NCBI RefSeq assembly: GCF_028769735.1
Contig: NC_088171.1
Span: 127,923,533-127,987,532, forward strand
Direction of reading: 5' to 3'
Length of the DNA stretch: 64,000 bases
From: Zonotrichia leucophrys gambelii
Lineage: Eukaryota; Chordata; Aves; Passeriformes; Passerellidae
Part shown: piece by piece, positions 21,401 to 34,059 of the stretch
Numbering within the stretch: position 1 is the stretch's first letter
How the letters are laid out: the number at the start of each line of letters is the position of its first letter
The notes under the pieces: model-generated
Told to the model about the DNA's origin: nothing
Databases searched by the model: none
What the model saw: only the letters and a program-made list of their open reading frames with translations
Translations under genes and position numbers: made by a program

Positions 21401-24400
21401 AATGCACAGCTAGTAGTTTGAGGGGATGGACAAAGCAAAGGCTGAAGGACAAAAGAGGAGTGTGCAGAGTGGGTGTGATCCAGCTGACAGTTTCTGAGTG
21501 GCCTGAACCAAGCAGGGAAGCAGACCTAGGAGGACTCACATGGTTGTAGAAAAGTGCTTTCTTCCTTGCTTGTGACTTCCCTGCACTTTGACCCAAACAT
21601 TTTTTTCTCTGTATAAGAATTTATTAATTACCCTAGTTTGGAATACAACAAAACTGGCATTTTAAATTAAAAGCCCCTTTTTTGAGTGGGGCTTTTCACT
21701 TGCAGTGAATAAAATCTAGGCAGAATGCCTGATTACATTAGGATTCTGTTATACTCCTTTCTTGGATTTCTGTTTTGTTTTGTTTGGTGTGTTTTGGGTT
21801 TGGTTCGGATTTTTGTTTTGAGGTTTACTTTGTTAGTTTTTTTCCTGGAAATTCTCATCTCCTGGAATCAAGAAATAACAGGAATATATTCATTAAAACA
21901 GAGTCCCAGACCATGCAGAGACTAAGGAAATCTTGAAATTCACCCAAATGAAAACCAACAAGCTCAGAACACAAAAAAATTCACAATAAGGGGAAAAAGT
22001 CCTTAATGGTACCCTTTTAAAAATCTTGTTCTTTTTAAACTTGTCTCAGGCTTTTTGCAAACTTGAGGTTGTTAATGCTTTACCTGTTTTACTCTGTGCT
22101 GTCTAGAGACTGTGAATACAGAGTATCATAATACCATGAGAGGAATTTTTACATTCTCAGAATAATAAAGCAAATTATTAAATAGATTTCTCTGATGTGA
22201 TGCATTGTATTGGGTGCTGTCTTCCTGTGTGAATCCTAGCAATGCTGGAGATTGAAATCCTACACAGCATCTAATTAACACCAGTGCTCTGGCTATAATA
22301 AAAGTTCAACGGATAGATACAATGCCTAAAAATGAGTGTTTGTTGCCTAGCTTAAAATACATAAAAGGATGAAGTTAATAAATGATTGCAACTCTCTCAC
22401 TTGACCAAGGCCAATAGGCCCTGATTATTACAACTGTTGATTTTATTCTAAATCAAAGATAGAAAAAGATTATATCAACACTTAAGGGTGAATTTCTGTG
22501 TTGTTATTATATTCTAACATGAGAAAATACAGATGCCTTGACTCTGCCCAGGTGTCTGAAGTTGACTGTGCTTTTGCTAATAACATCTCTTCCTGCAGTT
22601 CTTCCTGCAGTGCATTGCACAGGTTTGCTGGAACTGATGACCTATCAGGGACGACTGAAAAAAAAGAGTTATGAAGTGTGGGTCATTATCAGTGAACAAC
22701 CTGTCGTCAGCCCCATGGTGAGCCAGTGACTGGATTCAGCTGTGATGGGGACAGGGTGAGGAGCAGACTGTAGAGTCACTATGGGATCATTTCCCCAACT
22801 CAAGTAGGTCACACTAATGGGATTTGAATGGGGAGGAAGGAGTACATGCCCCTTTTCATGCATCCACTGTAAATCCACCACTGACCCTGCTATAACTCTG
22901 TGTTGTTACATTATTGCCTGTGATCTTAAGTCCTTGACTCTTGAAATCCATCCTGTGTGCTGCATGCTGTCTGTTTCAGCCTTCTGCACAAAATTTGAAC
23001 TACAAAAAATTTGGCAGGAATTTTCCACTTGAAGTATTTTTTTTTCCTATCGTAGAATCTTCCAAATGATTAATTTAGGTGCTTTTCTCATGTACACCAC
23101 AAACTCAAACTCAGCTTTATTATGCTTGTACTGCCATTCCTCATCCTGTGACATGGAGCAAGGAAGAGAGGCCTAGGTAACAGGGTACAGCTATATCTTC
23201 TCTAACCTAAGAAATTCTTATTATATTTTTCTTATGCTAAATGCTTTGAAGGAATGTGTTGAATTTTATGAGTTCTCATCAATATACAAAAAGAATTTCA
23301 GTAGACTGATCCAGGCTGTTAGGACACACAGGTGTGTGCGATTCACTGACTGGGACAGAACTGCCTTGGCCACAGGAGTGGAGAGCTTTCAGGTTCCCTG
23401 CCAGTTGACCACAACTTAGAGCTGTCTACACGACTTGTTTCTGCTGAATCTTGGATCCCTGTCAAAGCCAGGAAAATGGAAGTTCTGCAGTACACAGTAT
23501 GAATTGTGACTTTCTAGACTTCTATCCTTCCATCTTTGAGACAGAGGATTTTCCCAAATCAGGAGACTTCCCCAGAATAATAAAGACCTTTCAGACAAGT
23601 CAGTTAAGTCCCTTTAGTGAGAGACAGCTTCTGTGTCTTTGGACTGAGGACAGTGTGGTGAGTTTCCAGGAACTAGGATACCTGCCTTCTCTTTTTTTTT
23701 TCCCCCTTGACAAATATAATAAAACAGAAAAACTTACAAAAAACCCAAGTGGCCATTTTCTAAACACATGGTAGATATCTGCTTAAGATGAGCATAGTCA
23801 CTCTTCTGCCTCTATTAATTAGATTCTGCATTGACTATAACAGAAGCTTAGGCACATTAAGGTCCACGTGAACATCTGCTTGTAGAGTCCTGAATTTAGG
23901 TGGTGTATCTTAACATATAGCCAACACCTCAATAATAAGTTATATCGGCAGTGTGTAGATATTTGCCACCAGTTCCCTTAGCGCAACACTATTTCAAATC
24001 ACATAAAGGAGAATTGACATTTAACACACACTTCACAGCTTCATGTAACAATTTGATAGAAGATGTCCATTTTGCTTATTTGAGAGATTTTCAGTTGTTA
24101 ATGTAAAGAAAAAAACAGTGGTAAAATAAAGTAACTTACGAATGAAGTGTCCAAAGAAAACTCATGAGAGATCTTTTGCATACAGGTATAAGGAAAGAAC
24201 ACCTAAAAGTTTAAGAATGTTAATTGCACATTGTGCATTTTTGTAATGTGCAATGAAGACATATCTACATATGATAAACCAAATCAATTTTGGTATGCAT
24301 AACAATTCATCTGTGGAAGAGTAGGGATCAGAATTATCTGAGATATTTCTACAGTCTGTTGGGTGACTATATCCTTACAGTTTAATAATGACTTATGATT

Positions 24401-25179
24401 AGGATTGTGCTACAAATACAAATAACATTTGTATGTGAGTAAAACACATCACAGTTTAGGAAGGAAAATAACCTTTCTGATCAAATGACTAGCAAATGAG
24501 TGTATCCGAATCCAATATTTGAGGAACTCAGAAATATGTATGATGTGTTAACACAAATCAAGTGCTTGCTAGCACCAATTAGAAGATGGCTCTGTTGTGT
24601 TCCATTAGGATGAACATGTCCTAGCCACAAGTCCTAAAATAGTCTCAAACTCCATCAAAAGAAATTAATTCAGTCCAGGTGCACCTCTTTTCCAATAAAG
24701 TTTTGATGGTAGATGATAGCTGGTAAATATAAATTAGCTGTACTGGATCAAAGACCAGCTGTAATGATGGGGAGAGAAGAATGGCTGCATTCATCATGCC
24801 ATGAAGTGGAGAGAGACATGAAATGGTGCTAGTTAAGCTGAGCTGAGCAAATATGAAGAGGAGAAAAATGAAAGGAAAACTAAGATAGAGAAGAGAGCTT
24901 ATGAACCATCATGTACAATCAGTATCCATATCTTATTAAAAAAATATTTTAGAAAAGTAGAAAAGCTAGTATTTCCCAAAGCACTCTGCAGGTCATTTTA
25001 GATCAATTTTGTTTCCTTGTGCTGAAGCCTCTCAAAACATTGTGAAAAGAGATTGTAATCCTAGTTTGGTTTTGAATTCTTGGATGTTTTAATGTAATAC
25101 TAACTTTTTATCAAAATATAAAATCCATGTAGAAGTTATCGATAATCTTAAAGGCTTTGCTAAGTTTAAAAAAAACCTT
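18481..25179. other. Unique sequence, short duplications only
   Basis: A long repeat-poor stretch. A 160-codon + frame at 19107-19589 overlaps a 111-codon minus frame at 19238-19573 in a GC-richer patch (about 19300-19610); neither shows family features. Other items are a pair of mutually exclusive hairpins at 20795-20821, three diverged tandem 12-bp units of AGATGCAYAGTG type at 20969-21002, and a T/G-rich low-complexity tract at about 21765-21840. A short duplication of the type CTTCCTGCAGTT lies near 22588. No gene or transposon was recognised. Confidence 0.5.
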
Positions 25180-25221
25180 ATTGTATTGCTTTCATCCACT
25201 TGTAGATGAAAGCAATACAAT
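25180..25221. repeat. Perfect 17-bp inverted repeat, 8-nt loop
   Basis: The arms ATTGTATTGCTTTCATC (25180-25196) and its exact complement (25205-25221) are separated by the loop CACTTGTA. Pairing does not continue outward or inward by even one base. No MITE ends or target duplication flank it. It could be a replication-slippage quasi-palindrome, or a short stem-loop in a transcript if the region is transcribed. Confidence 0.85.
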
Positions 25222-28200
25222 TTTTACAGAATAAGGAAAACACATGGACTCTGGAAATTTAAGCATTCTGTATATTCCCAGATGAAACGCTTGTGATTTG
25301 TGTGATTTTATACTGGAAGGCAAAAATATCAAATGGAGGCTTTTCTAATGTAACAATTATTTAGCACAACTAAACAACCTCTTTCCCACAAAGCTCAGGA
25401 TGCTGTTGTAAATAGAACTTGAATTGTTTCTGGCTCTTTTCACAAACTTCATTAATCTTTTGTCAGTAATTCACTTTTTTCAAGAACCTCTCCCTGTGGA
25501 CAGAAGTTTACTTCCTCCTGAAGTGCCTGATGACTCAAATGTATTGTTTAGAACTACAAGCATTGAGATCCAGTCTCTGAGTTCCATTAAGTCTACATCC
25601 ACAGGCATCAGAACTTGAAGAACATTGAGCATGTAAGGGGAATCAAAATTGCTCAAGGCAAACACTTGGCCCCTTGTTGGATATCAAAGGCTGAAAAGAA
25701 CCTGATGTTTTTCTGTAATGGTTAGAACTAAGCAGAGAAGGTGCTTTCTGTGGTAAGGACTTGCCCATATTTGCACTGTCTAGTCACTAAATATGCACTA
25801 AATGTATCTTATCCTAACTACAGTAAATATATATACTAGGCATTGCTGATTAATGTAGAAAGTCGCCATCTCCTTTCTCCCTTTTCTGCACACCTGACTG
25901 CTGCTAGGATTCCTGTGTTGACTGAGGCAGAGCTAGGGAAGGTTTTACTAAGTTTGTGCTTCATCAACCTTTGCAGAAGGGACCATCTGAGTTTATATAC
26001 TACTTACAGAAGTGAGGTCCTGTCTTATCCTAAAATTAGATCAAATAATTAAAATAACAATAATACTCATTACTCAGTCCATCAAGCTCACCTGAAAGAT
26101 ATATTTTAGCACACCTGATGATATTTCAATTACTGTTTCAAATTCTCTTTGAAAACTTCAGTGGTTTTATGCAGTAATTTATTTGGCTTTTCTTTAAGAG
26201 CTATGTTGAATAAGGACACAATGAAACTAATAGATAATACATTTTTGCACTTAGGTAAAGCAGTTTAACTTCAACACACATGTAAAATCATTGAAGGTTT
26301 TATTTGTAGATTTCTTTGTGTTTATGCCTATATTGTGACAATGCTCTGCTGATGACTACCAGTACTGAAGAACAGACTGGTTCTACCCAGGACCTTGGAC
26401 CTGTAAGCTGCCTCATAGAATATCCAATAATAATTTTCATGTTAAACAAGCCAGAAGTGATTTACATTCCTTAATATGCGCAAGTGTTGAAAAAGACAAA
26501 ATAGAGCTGTTAACTAGAAACCTCCTTTGTTGACAGCAGAGAAGTACTTAAAGGGGTTAACTCTGCTTCTGATTACCTATTAAATAAAGAACTGTATTGC
26601 TTCTTCTGATGAACTATTCAAATCTACCAGGAAACAGTGCAAAACTATGTTCATGGTATAACATTTATTTATGAAGGGACTGTGTTTTCCAGTTTTATGA
26701 AAGATTTCTACTATTCAATAGATGTTACAAGACTTGAGTTTCCTTTAAAAATTATGGTGGAAAATTTGCTGCATACCAGGTTTGCTGCATACCAAGTATT
26801 TTGTTATATTAATGTGCCTTACTGCAGTATGGCTGAGGTAGTGAAAGGTAAGGGGAATTTTTTTTTATAGCTATAAATAATTTCCCAGTACCTACATGCT
26901 AGAGTATTAGATGTACTTGAACACAACAGAGATAAACTTCATCTGCATAATATGATGTGAATTATTTTCTCTGTCAAGCACTTTTTGATCAAAGTTAAAT
27001 CAGTAACAACATCATTTTGATGGGTGCAGACTCAAACAGAAGAGTAATAGCACTCCTAGACTTCATGTGGCTTATGCTCTACGTACCCTAGAAGACAATT
27101 TCTGTTGTTCATGTCCTGCCTCCTCATAAAATGAATTAAGATATACCTATCTGGTGGTATTTCATTTCTTTTAACCATTGCTTTTAACAACACTGATGAA
27201 ACTGCCTCCTTTGAAAATAAATATTCATAACTGTCTTGGAACTTGGGTATTTCAATTGCCGTTACAGTCATGATGGTCAAAAAGTGTAACTGAAACAAAA
27301 TTTGTGAATTACTCAAAGAAAAGCTGTGCAACTGGAAGTATGCCTGTTTTTTCAGCTATGTATTAACTTTTATTAAAAGTTCTCTCTCTCAAAGGGTGCT
27401 TTTATACACATGGACATTGATTCTTCTCTCTGGTGTCTTTCAGGGGCTCTGACTGTATTTTCCCATCAACTTTCATACTGATATGAGATCTTCATTCCAA
27501 TTGTCTCTTTCCCAGCTTTTCTCATAGGACCATGGATGAGGAAATAGTAGATATTTTTCTCTCTCTTTGGCAGTGCTTTGCTTATAAGGAAGTATCTTGG
27601 AAGTCCAGGTAATTGGATGAAATTTAGAGCTAGTTCAAGGCAATCCTAAATTATGCTATCAGGGCTTCCATAGGGCCAAGGAATGAATATTGGTTAAGAA
27701 TTTTTCCCCTGCTTCTAGGCCATATGACACCTCATTTCATCACCTACATACATTCTAAGCAATGAAAAACCCCACCTTTTTATCTGAGAAAATACTAAAC
27801 CAAGTACATATAAGTGAGAGATGTGATTTTCACATAATGACTAACTTAAAAAGGCTCAATGAACAAATGATTCTAAAAATCACTTAATCACTGGTAATGA
27901 TCACCTCAAATCTGATCAAATATATATTTAAAATGTTATGGTATCTATTGAGAACATTTTAACTGCCTTGGATAAAACAGGTAGTTCAAAAGAGGGAAAT
28001 CTGCATATACTTCTTTCTTAAACTGGCCAACATTTGCACAGTCACCTTACCAAGCTACCATCTTTCTGTTGAAGTGAAATGCACAGCTTGAAAAACATGC
28101 TTCTCTTTTTTGCTGAGAAAAACATCATTCTGTTGGTTAATAGTAATCAGAAGTCATTGAAGTGTTTACTAGATGGCTAAGCAATGAGACTTACTAATAG

Positions 28201-29273
28201 CTCTTTCTCCAGAAAGGGTTATCAGCCTCTGCTTCACTTTCATGTTTTGTGTCTTTTATCTGAAAAGCACTTTTTAGGCCTACAACTCATGACAAACATA
28301 ATGAAGGTCCATGCAGATTTCAGATTTCTAATCAACTCACTTAATTTGTCAATGAATGCCAACCTATCATATCTACTTAATGTATAGCATGCTTAAAATA
28401 AGCAGAACTGCAGTGTATATTAACACAAAGGGGGTATTTCACTGCCAAAAAAAGACTGCTGTACACAAGTTTTTAACAACGTGTTACTGATTCCCAAATG
28501 GTGTGTTACTGATAGGAAAACTGGCCTGTATAATGGCCCCTAGAATGTGCAATGCAAAGCTCTCTTGCATTTGTGGAGCATTACTTAACTGTTTGTCTTA
28601 TAGAAAACAAAGAATTCCAGACTAGGATTCAAAATATTTGGTATCTTTTATTGCTGAGTTAGTAGGAGCTAAATCATTTGCCAAAGGATGCACACCTAAA
28701 GAAGGAATTGCAGACCTTCCAGTGCTGTAAAGACCTGCAGTTATCATAAATGAGGTTGAAGCTGCGCCTTTCATATCAAAAAGATTTGGGGCACATGAAA
28801 ATGTCCTGGTTTTGTTTTGGAACTTCCACATTGGCTATAACTAAGAATCAAGTTTTAGCAATGCTTCTAAAGCATAGGAAGGGCTGTTACCAAGTTGATT
28901 ATATGCTTCTAAATTTCAAAATGCCTCTATCTGAGCTGCCGACTGAATATTTGCCTCAAAGACACAGTTAAAATTTTAAAACATACTGGACATTCATGTG
29001 ATCTCTTTGAACATTTGTGAAACTAAACAGAATTACTGCAGGATTATATTGGTAAAGAAAGTACAGAAAATCTCCATATGGCATTTTCTGCATGTTTTAA
29101 GTGTGAGCACTGCTTTTTACATATGCTGTTCTTGTCAAATTGCTACATAGTTCTGCAGTTAGTTTGAATTTCTGCAATACCATTGTGTATTGACAAATCC
29201 ATATATCCTGTGTATCTGGCCATAAGTATTGAAATGGCAACATAGGTTGTACTTTAAGAACACTTTTCAGGTA
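25222..29273. other. Unique sequence, no feature recognised
   Basis: AT-rich non-coding DNA. There is a 17-bp near-tandem duplication at about 26768-26800 (TTTGCTGCATACCA twice) and a repeated GTGTTACTGAT at about 28480-28513. Open frames are all under 95 codons with no recognisable features. Confidence 0.55.
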
Positions 29274-29589
29274 ACTAATTGTCGCTCGTGTGCAGGGCAG
29301 CACCAGGCGAGAGGTGGGATCATAGGAAAGGCAAAGAAGGCTTTATTCAAAAGAACTGTGCGGTTTTTGTAGAGTGGCATGATAGATTCTATTCTATTGG
29401 CTAACAGAAGTATCTTTCTCACGCACTGTCCTTGAGAGGAACAGAAAAATAAAGTAGAAAAACAGCATTCGCAAATTGTTTATAGTCCACAAGTTATCAC
29501 ATCTTTCCAGCTCCCTAAAACTTCTCACAAGCCACTGTGAGAAACGCTTGTTGTTTCTCTCTCTCTGTCCCATGGCATCCACAACCAAT
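29274..29589 (-). mobile_element. Solo LTR of an endogenous retrovirus (ERVK-like by target-site length)
   Basis: On the minus strand the element starts TGTGGATGCC (outer edge at 29583) and ends GAGCGACA (outer edge at 29280), giving a 304-bp LTR with canonical TG...CA ends. It is flanked by a 6-bp target duplication with one mismatch: ACTAAT at 29274-29279 and ACCAAT at 29584-29589 on the + strand. Inside, in transcription order, lie a TATAAA box (complement at 29479-29484) and an AATAAA polyadenylation signal (complement at 29342-29347), as expected for U3/R. A 6-bp duplication is typical of ERVK/alpharetrovirus-type integrases. No internal gag/pol/env sequence remains, so the provirus was lost by LTR-LTR recombination. 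The small open frame 29394-29588 is LTR sequence. Confidence 0.78.
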
Positions 29590-32500
29590 TGTTATAATTC
29601 TTCCCTTGGAAATGAAAGTTTGAAAATCAAGATGGTTTAGACACAAGCTTAAAAGTATGGTTCCAAACTTATTTACCAAAGTAATGCAAATCCTTGTTCA
29701 TTTAGAAAATTTCTTGCTACATGAACTGCCTTACTGATTTGGACAGGGATGGTCACATAAGAAAAGTCAGTCAAAAATAGTAGGACACAGGTCTGTTTAA
29801 ACACTCGGGATCATTGTGGATAAGCAAAAAGCTTACAGCAGACTCTTTCTACTCCAGGCAATTTAGCCAAGGAGCTAAACTGTCCTCTTTCAAAACACAG
29901 GAGTCACAAAAAGGCACAAGGATGTGAATGATCACATCAGTGCAAGGCTCCATCTGAAGTCCATACATTTTGGCATTAAACTTAGTTTTTCTATTGTCTA
30001 TGACTTGGAAGAAATTGTGTAGTGCCTTAGTGTCTGGCTTCATGTTCTGTAGATGCAAAAATAACTCTTTTTCTGCTATGTATTGAGATGCATGATACTA
30101 ATCCTTGTAGAACAATATTAAAGTCTTAGACAAAAACAAATTTGAAATGAAAAATATTATTTCAAGGACAAAAGCTTTCAAAAAATTATTCAACACATAT
30201 CTTATATTCACACCACCCACCAACACAAATAATTAATGTATTAATTATTATGTACTTATCATAACCACTTTTTTTGTCATAGTTTAATACCCAAAATTAG
30301 TTGAATATGGAGATTTTTAGGAAGCTGTGGTAAGCCCCATCATGCAGTAAAACTTCTATTCCCAACACCTGCCCTTTTGCAGCAAGTGTTCTTCTTGGGG
30401 TTTATGGCTGGCCAATAAATAAATTAAAAGAAAAAAAAAAGAACAAAAGATAGGAAAACTGTGAAAATTAACAGAAATGCAAACCAAGAATATTAAGCCG
30501 ATATTAGAATTATCTTCAAAGCTTGCCTGTTGGTATTACTGGCCTTTAAGCATACATTTGCAAGTTACATAAAGAAGAAAACCTCTCAAATGGCTGTTCC
30601 AAACTCTAATTGTTGTAACTTATCCATGCATTCCAGCAAAAATTTTCAGTGCTCTGCAGAAATGTTTGTTCACTTGCTGCAAACCATGTCACAAATCTTC
30701 ACTGCAACAGCTAATATTTTACAATTGATCAAATAAACTGGGATATGTATTCTAAATATGTGACTTAATGAAAACAACTAAAAGATTTATGCTCCATTTA
30801 ATGTACTTAGCTGAAGTCTCATGGGATTGCCAAAGGAGATAAAAACTGCAACATGGGTTAATGCTTAGTTATCTTTGGTTAACTTATATAGCTTAGTAAT
30901 CAAAGGACATGAAAGGAAAACCTTTGATAAAAAATAGCCTATTTTAAAATTCCACAAAAGACAGCTGCCTTTAAATATAATACAATTTAAACTTATGTAT
31001 TTCCAAACAAGAGCTCATAGCTAAACTTAATTTGCAATTTATAGACAAGAACAATATTCTTAGTTGTTTGGTATCCTATTAAATGTAAAAATCAGTTTGG
31101 GGAGAAAAATTAAGAATGTGAAATTATGAGTAGTGGTAAGAAACATACATATTTTCCTGTCTTTCACTGGCTTTTGCAAGACAACAGTGGAAAGCGAGAA
31201 TCTACAAAGTAGAATGTTACTAAAGAAAGAGAAATAAATAAATTATGAGTAAATAGCCATCTAGGTCTCTGTCAAATTCCCAATATTTTGCAAACTGAAA
31301 AAGAACTAAAAAAAATCTTTGTTTAATCCACTGAAGAAAAGTGTTATTGATTTTTATAATTATATCCCCCTTGGGGGTGAATATGGCTGTTGATGTAAAA
31401 TGGTCAAGTTGTATAACACTGCTGTTACAAATGTTAAAACAAAAAGTATTTAGTAAATAAGAATTACACCAGGCTGCTCCTGTGCTTGAAAGCAACGTGC
31501 AAACCCTCTCAGGGTCCAAGGAAGACAATCTATTCTAAATCTGATTTCAGTCTCCTTAAAGGCTGTGTTTGTGCTCAAACAAGACATTCAAATGCATGTC
31601 ACTAAGTACCAGTGACTGAAAGACTGCCTGGGACTGGAAATTTCAGATACTAAGCGACAGAGAATGTCATATTGCAAGAAGAAAATAACTAACTGGAACA
31701 CGACACTTAAGGTCAGAAAAATAAAAGGAAACAATTTCTTTATGGGTATTTTGCTCTTCTGGAGAAGGGATGGGCAGGTTGGTGTAGATACACCTGTATC
31801 CATTTGATGTCTCTTTACTGCTTGTTCCTGCATACCTATGGATCCTACCCCATCTTCATTTTTGCATCTCACTTTCCCAGAGATAATATAAAATTATTAT
31901 TCTGCTATAAGTCCACAGTTTATTTGCCCTGCTTAATAGTAATATGTTACTCCAAATCACATTAGTGACTGCTGAAATTTGGTGCTTCCTGTCTAATACA
32001 ATTTTTGTAATTGAGAGATTTGGGAAATCCAAAAGGAAAAAAAAAAAACTTTGTAAAAGCTCTAGGGCAGTGCATCTTGCAGTACTTGCTACAGAATTCC
32101 GTAGCTGTGATTATAAAAGGATGGAGGGGAGGAAAAAATTCTTTCTGTCTGTCCAAGCAGACAAGGAGAGACGAGAGGGCATGCTGAGAGGCTGCATGAG
32201 TAACACTAGGCTTCCCCCTTGATAGCTTAATGTCAGCAGAGCTGGTCTTGTTGAAATTAATCCAGTCACAATAATGGCATAAAGACATGCATTTATACCT
32301 CTATTGACTTTTCACGTTCACAGGATAATTGTTGTAACATTTTCTTAAAGGCCAAAGACCTTTTGATGATAAATATATCTCATTACATGGAATTTTATAT
32401 GTAATCATCATATGAATCTCAGTGAAATTCAATGGATGCATTTACCATATGTTAATCCTAGCATAACAAGCCTTTAACCTATGTGACTTAATTATAGGCA

Positions 32501-33076
32501 TATCATGAGATTTACTGTAAAAAAATGTTGGGTTTTTTTCACTCGCATTTGCTTTTAAAAATCCTTTCACTTCTTTAACTCTTTTGTGAATTTCCTATCA
32601 AAGAGTTCATCTTCTCTGCTCCTGACCTTGCTTGAAGGTAAATCCAGGGAAGTGTGATACCACTATTTGCTCAAATGATGTGCAGATAGGCACGGCTAGA
32701 GAAGCTTCTTATTGGAACTTTTGAATAAACCTAGACCTGCCAAAGACTCTGTGTTTCATTTGAAATACCCCCCAATTTGTATAACTGATCACTTCTGATG
32801 AGAGTTTTCAGCCAGCAGTGAGCAACAGGTACATTTTCACTGTATATGAACGTGACATATAGAACAATGCTTAAGCATTCCTGAAAAGGAGAAATATTGA
32901 TACCAAGCTCTCTTAGTAGTCCAAATATACATCCAGTTAGAAATGAGTAGCAGATGCAAGGAAAAAGTGAAGAAAATTGGTTTATTTAGATTACAAAAAC
33001 TCAATTTCAGGACCCTATGCTGTGGATACTTGTGAAAATATTCAAATGTACTCCCTGACTTCTGGAAGAAGGATGG
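29590..33076. other. Unique sequence with an AT palindrome
   Basis: AT-rich non-coding DNA. A near-perfect palindrome at 30228-30249 has 10-bp arms around GT and holds two TAATTA cores. CCCCCTTGGGGG at about 31365-31376 is a short GC palindrome. 32250-32560 is a motif-rich, repeat-free block that could be conserved. The open frames at 31220-31528, 31588-31872 and 31944-32288 overlap on both strands or lack any recognisable domain. No gene was identified. Confidence 0.5.
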
Positions 33077-33424
33077 GATCATAGAATCACAGAATGGTTC
33101 AGCTAGGAAGGGAAGTCTGGTCTTCTGGAGGTCTTCTGGTTCAACCAAGCTTGTCAAGTAGGGACACCTCGAGCCGGTTGTACAGGACCATGGGATCATG
33201 TCTGGGTGATTTTTTAATATCTCTGAGGAGGGAGACTCCACAATCTCCCTGCACAATCTCTAATGGTGCTCAGACATCCTCACAGGAAAGTTTTTTCTTA
33301 TGTTCAGACAGACACTGCTGCATTTCAGTTTGTGTCCATTACCTCTTGTCCTGTCACTGGGCATTATTGAAAAGAGCCTGGTTCCATCTTTGCACCCTCC
33401 TTTCATGATGCATGATGAAATTGC
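33077..33424 (-). mobile_element. CR1 LINE, 3' segment (5'-truncated)
   Basis: The + strand begins ATCATAGAATCACAGAATGG, the complement of the CR1 3' tail, and continues through complementary versions of the family's landmarks: 'gactccacaatctccctg', 'tcttatgttcagacag', 'gtgtccattacctcttgtcc' and 'tcactgggca'. The element therefore runs on the minus strand with its 3' end at about 33077 and is truncated near 33424, as usual for CR1. It is moderately diverged and has no usable coding frame; the local open frames (32837-33256 - and 33094-33408 +) are incidental. It sits about 0.6 kb from a much older CR1 in opposite orientation. Confidence 0.88.
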
Positions 33425-34059
33425 CTTAACTTGCATGGGGAAAAACAGTGTTGCTAGCAAAATCATTCAATAATCAGAATTCTGTGGTTTTGATGGGAAT
33501 TACACAACTAGAGATATTGAAAGCTAGGTATAAACTTTCAGCTAGAGCTTGTCTATGTGACCTCCATTCTATGAAAGCTGTTATACTGCACAGTCTCTTG
33601 AGGTGTCTTTCGACCTTGCAATTCAGTAATTCCATTACTCTTTTTAGTTTCCCCATCCTATTTCTTTTGACCAGTCTCAGTTCGCTACTGTCATTTGATT
33701 ATAGACAAACTCTTGGGAGCCAAAACTTTTTACACCTAATCCTTGTACCATATGGATTCTTAAAAAAGGAAGGACATTTTATGATTCTTTCAAAAATATG
33801 CTTCAGTATGGCAGAAAATAAACCCCATAAAAACAATGCTTCTTTCATGAAAATTCATATGATAGTTGGAGCAATATATTTAGAATAGATCCCAAAAAGT
33901 CTTAATGAAATCAGGTTAAAGTCCTGGTATGTAAGAATTTACGTGTATTCAAGTTTATAGTGCCAAGTGGTATTCAGTCACTGGGCTGTAACAGTCTACA
34001 TAAAGTAATTTCTGGACTATTCAGTGACAATCAGTCATTGTGTCCAAAATTTTGTCCAG
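33425..34059. other. Unique sequence with an uncharacterised open frame
   Basis: A 146-codon + frame (33448-33888) starts just past the CR1 edge. It has a hydrophobic Ser/Leu/Phe-rich middle, but no recognisable domain, signal-peptide logic or splice context. A 60-codon antisense frame overlaps it. The frame is most likely chance. The last 100 bp may be part of the CR1 that follows. Confidence 0.4.

Noticed and set aside
33448..33888. 146-codon + frame next to a CR1 edge
   Set aside because: No domain, and the hydrophobic middle is explained by T-rich DNA; an antisense frame overlaps.
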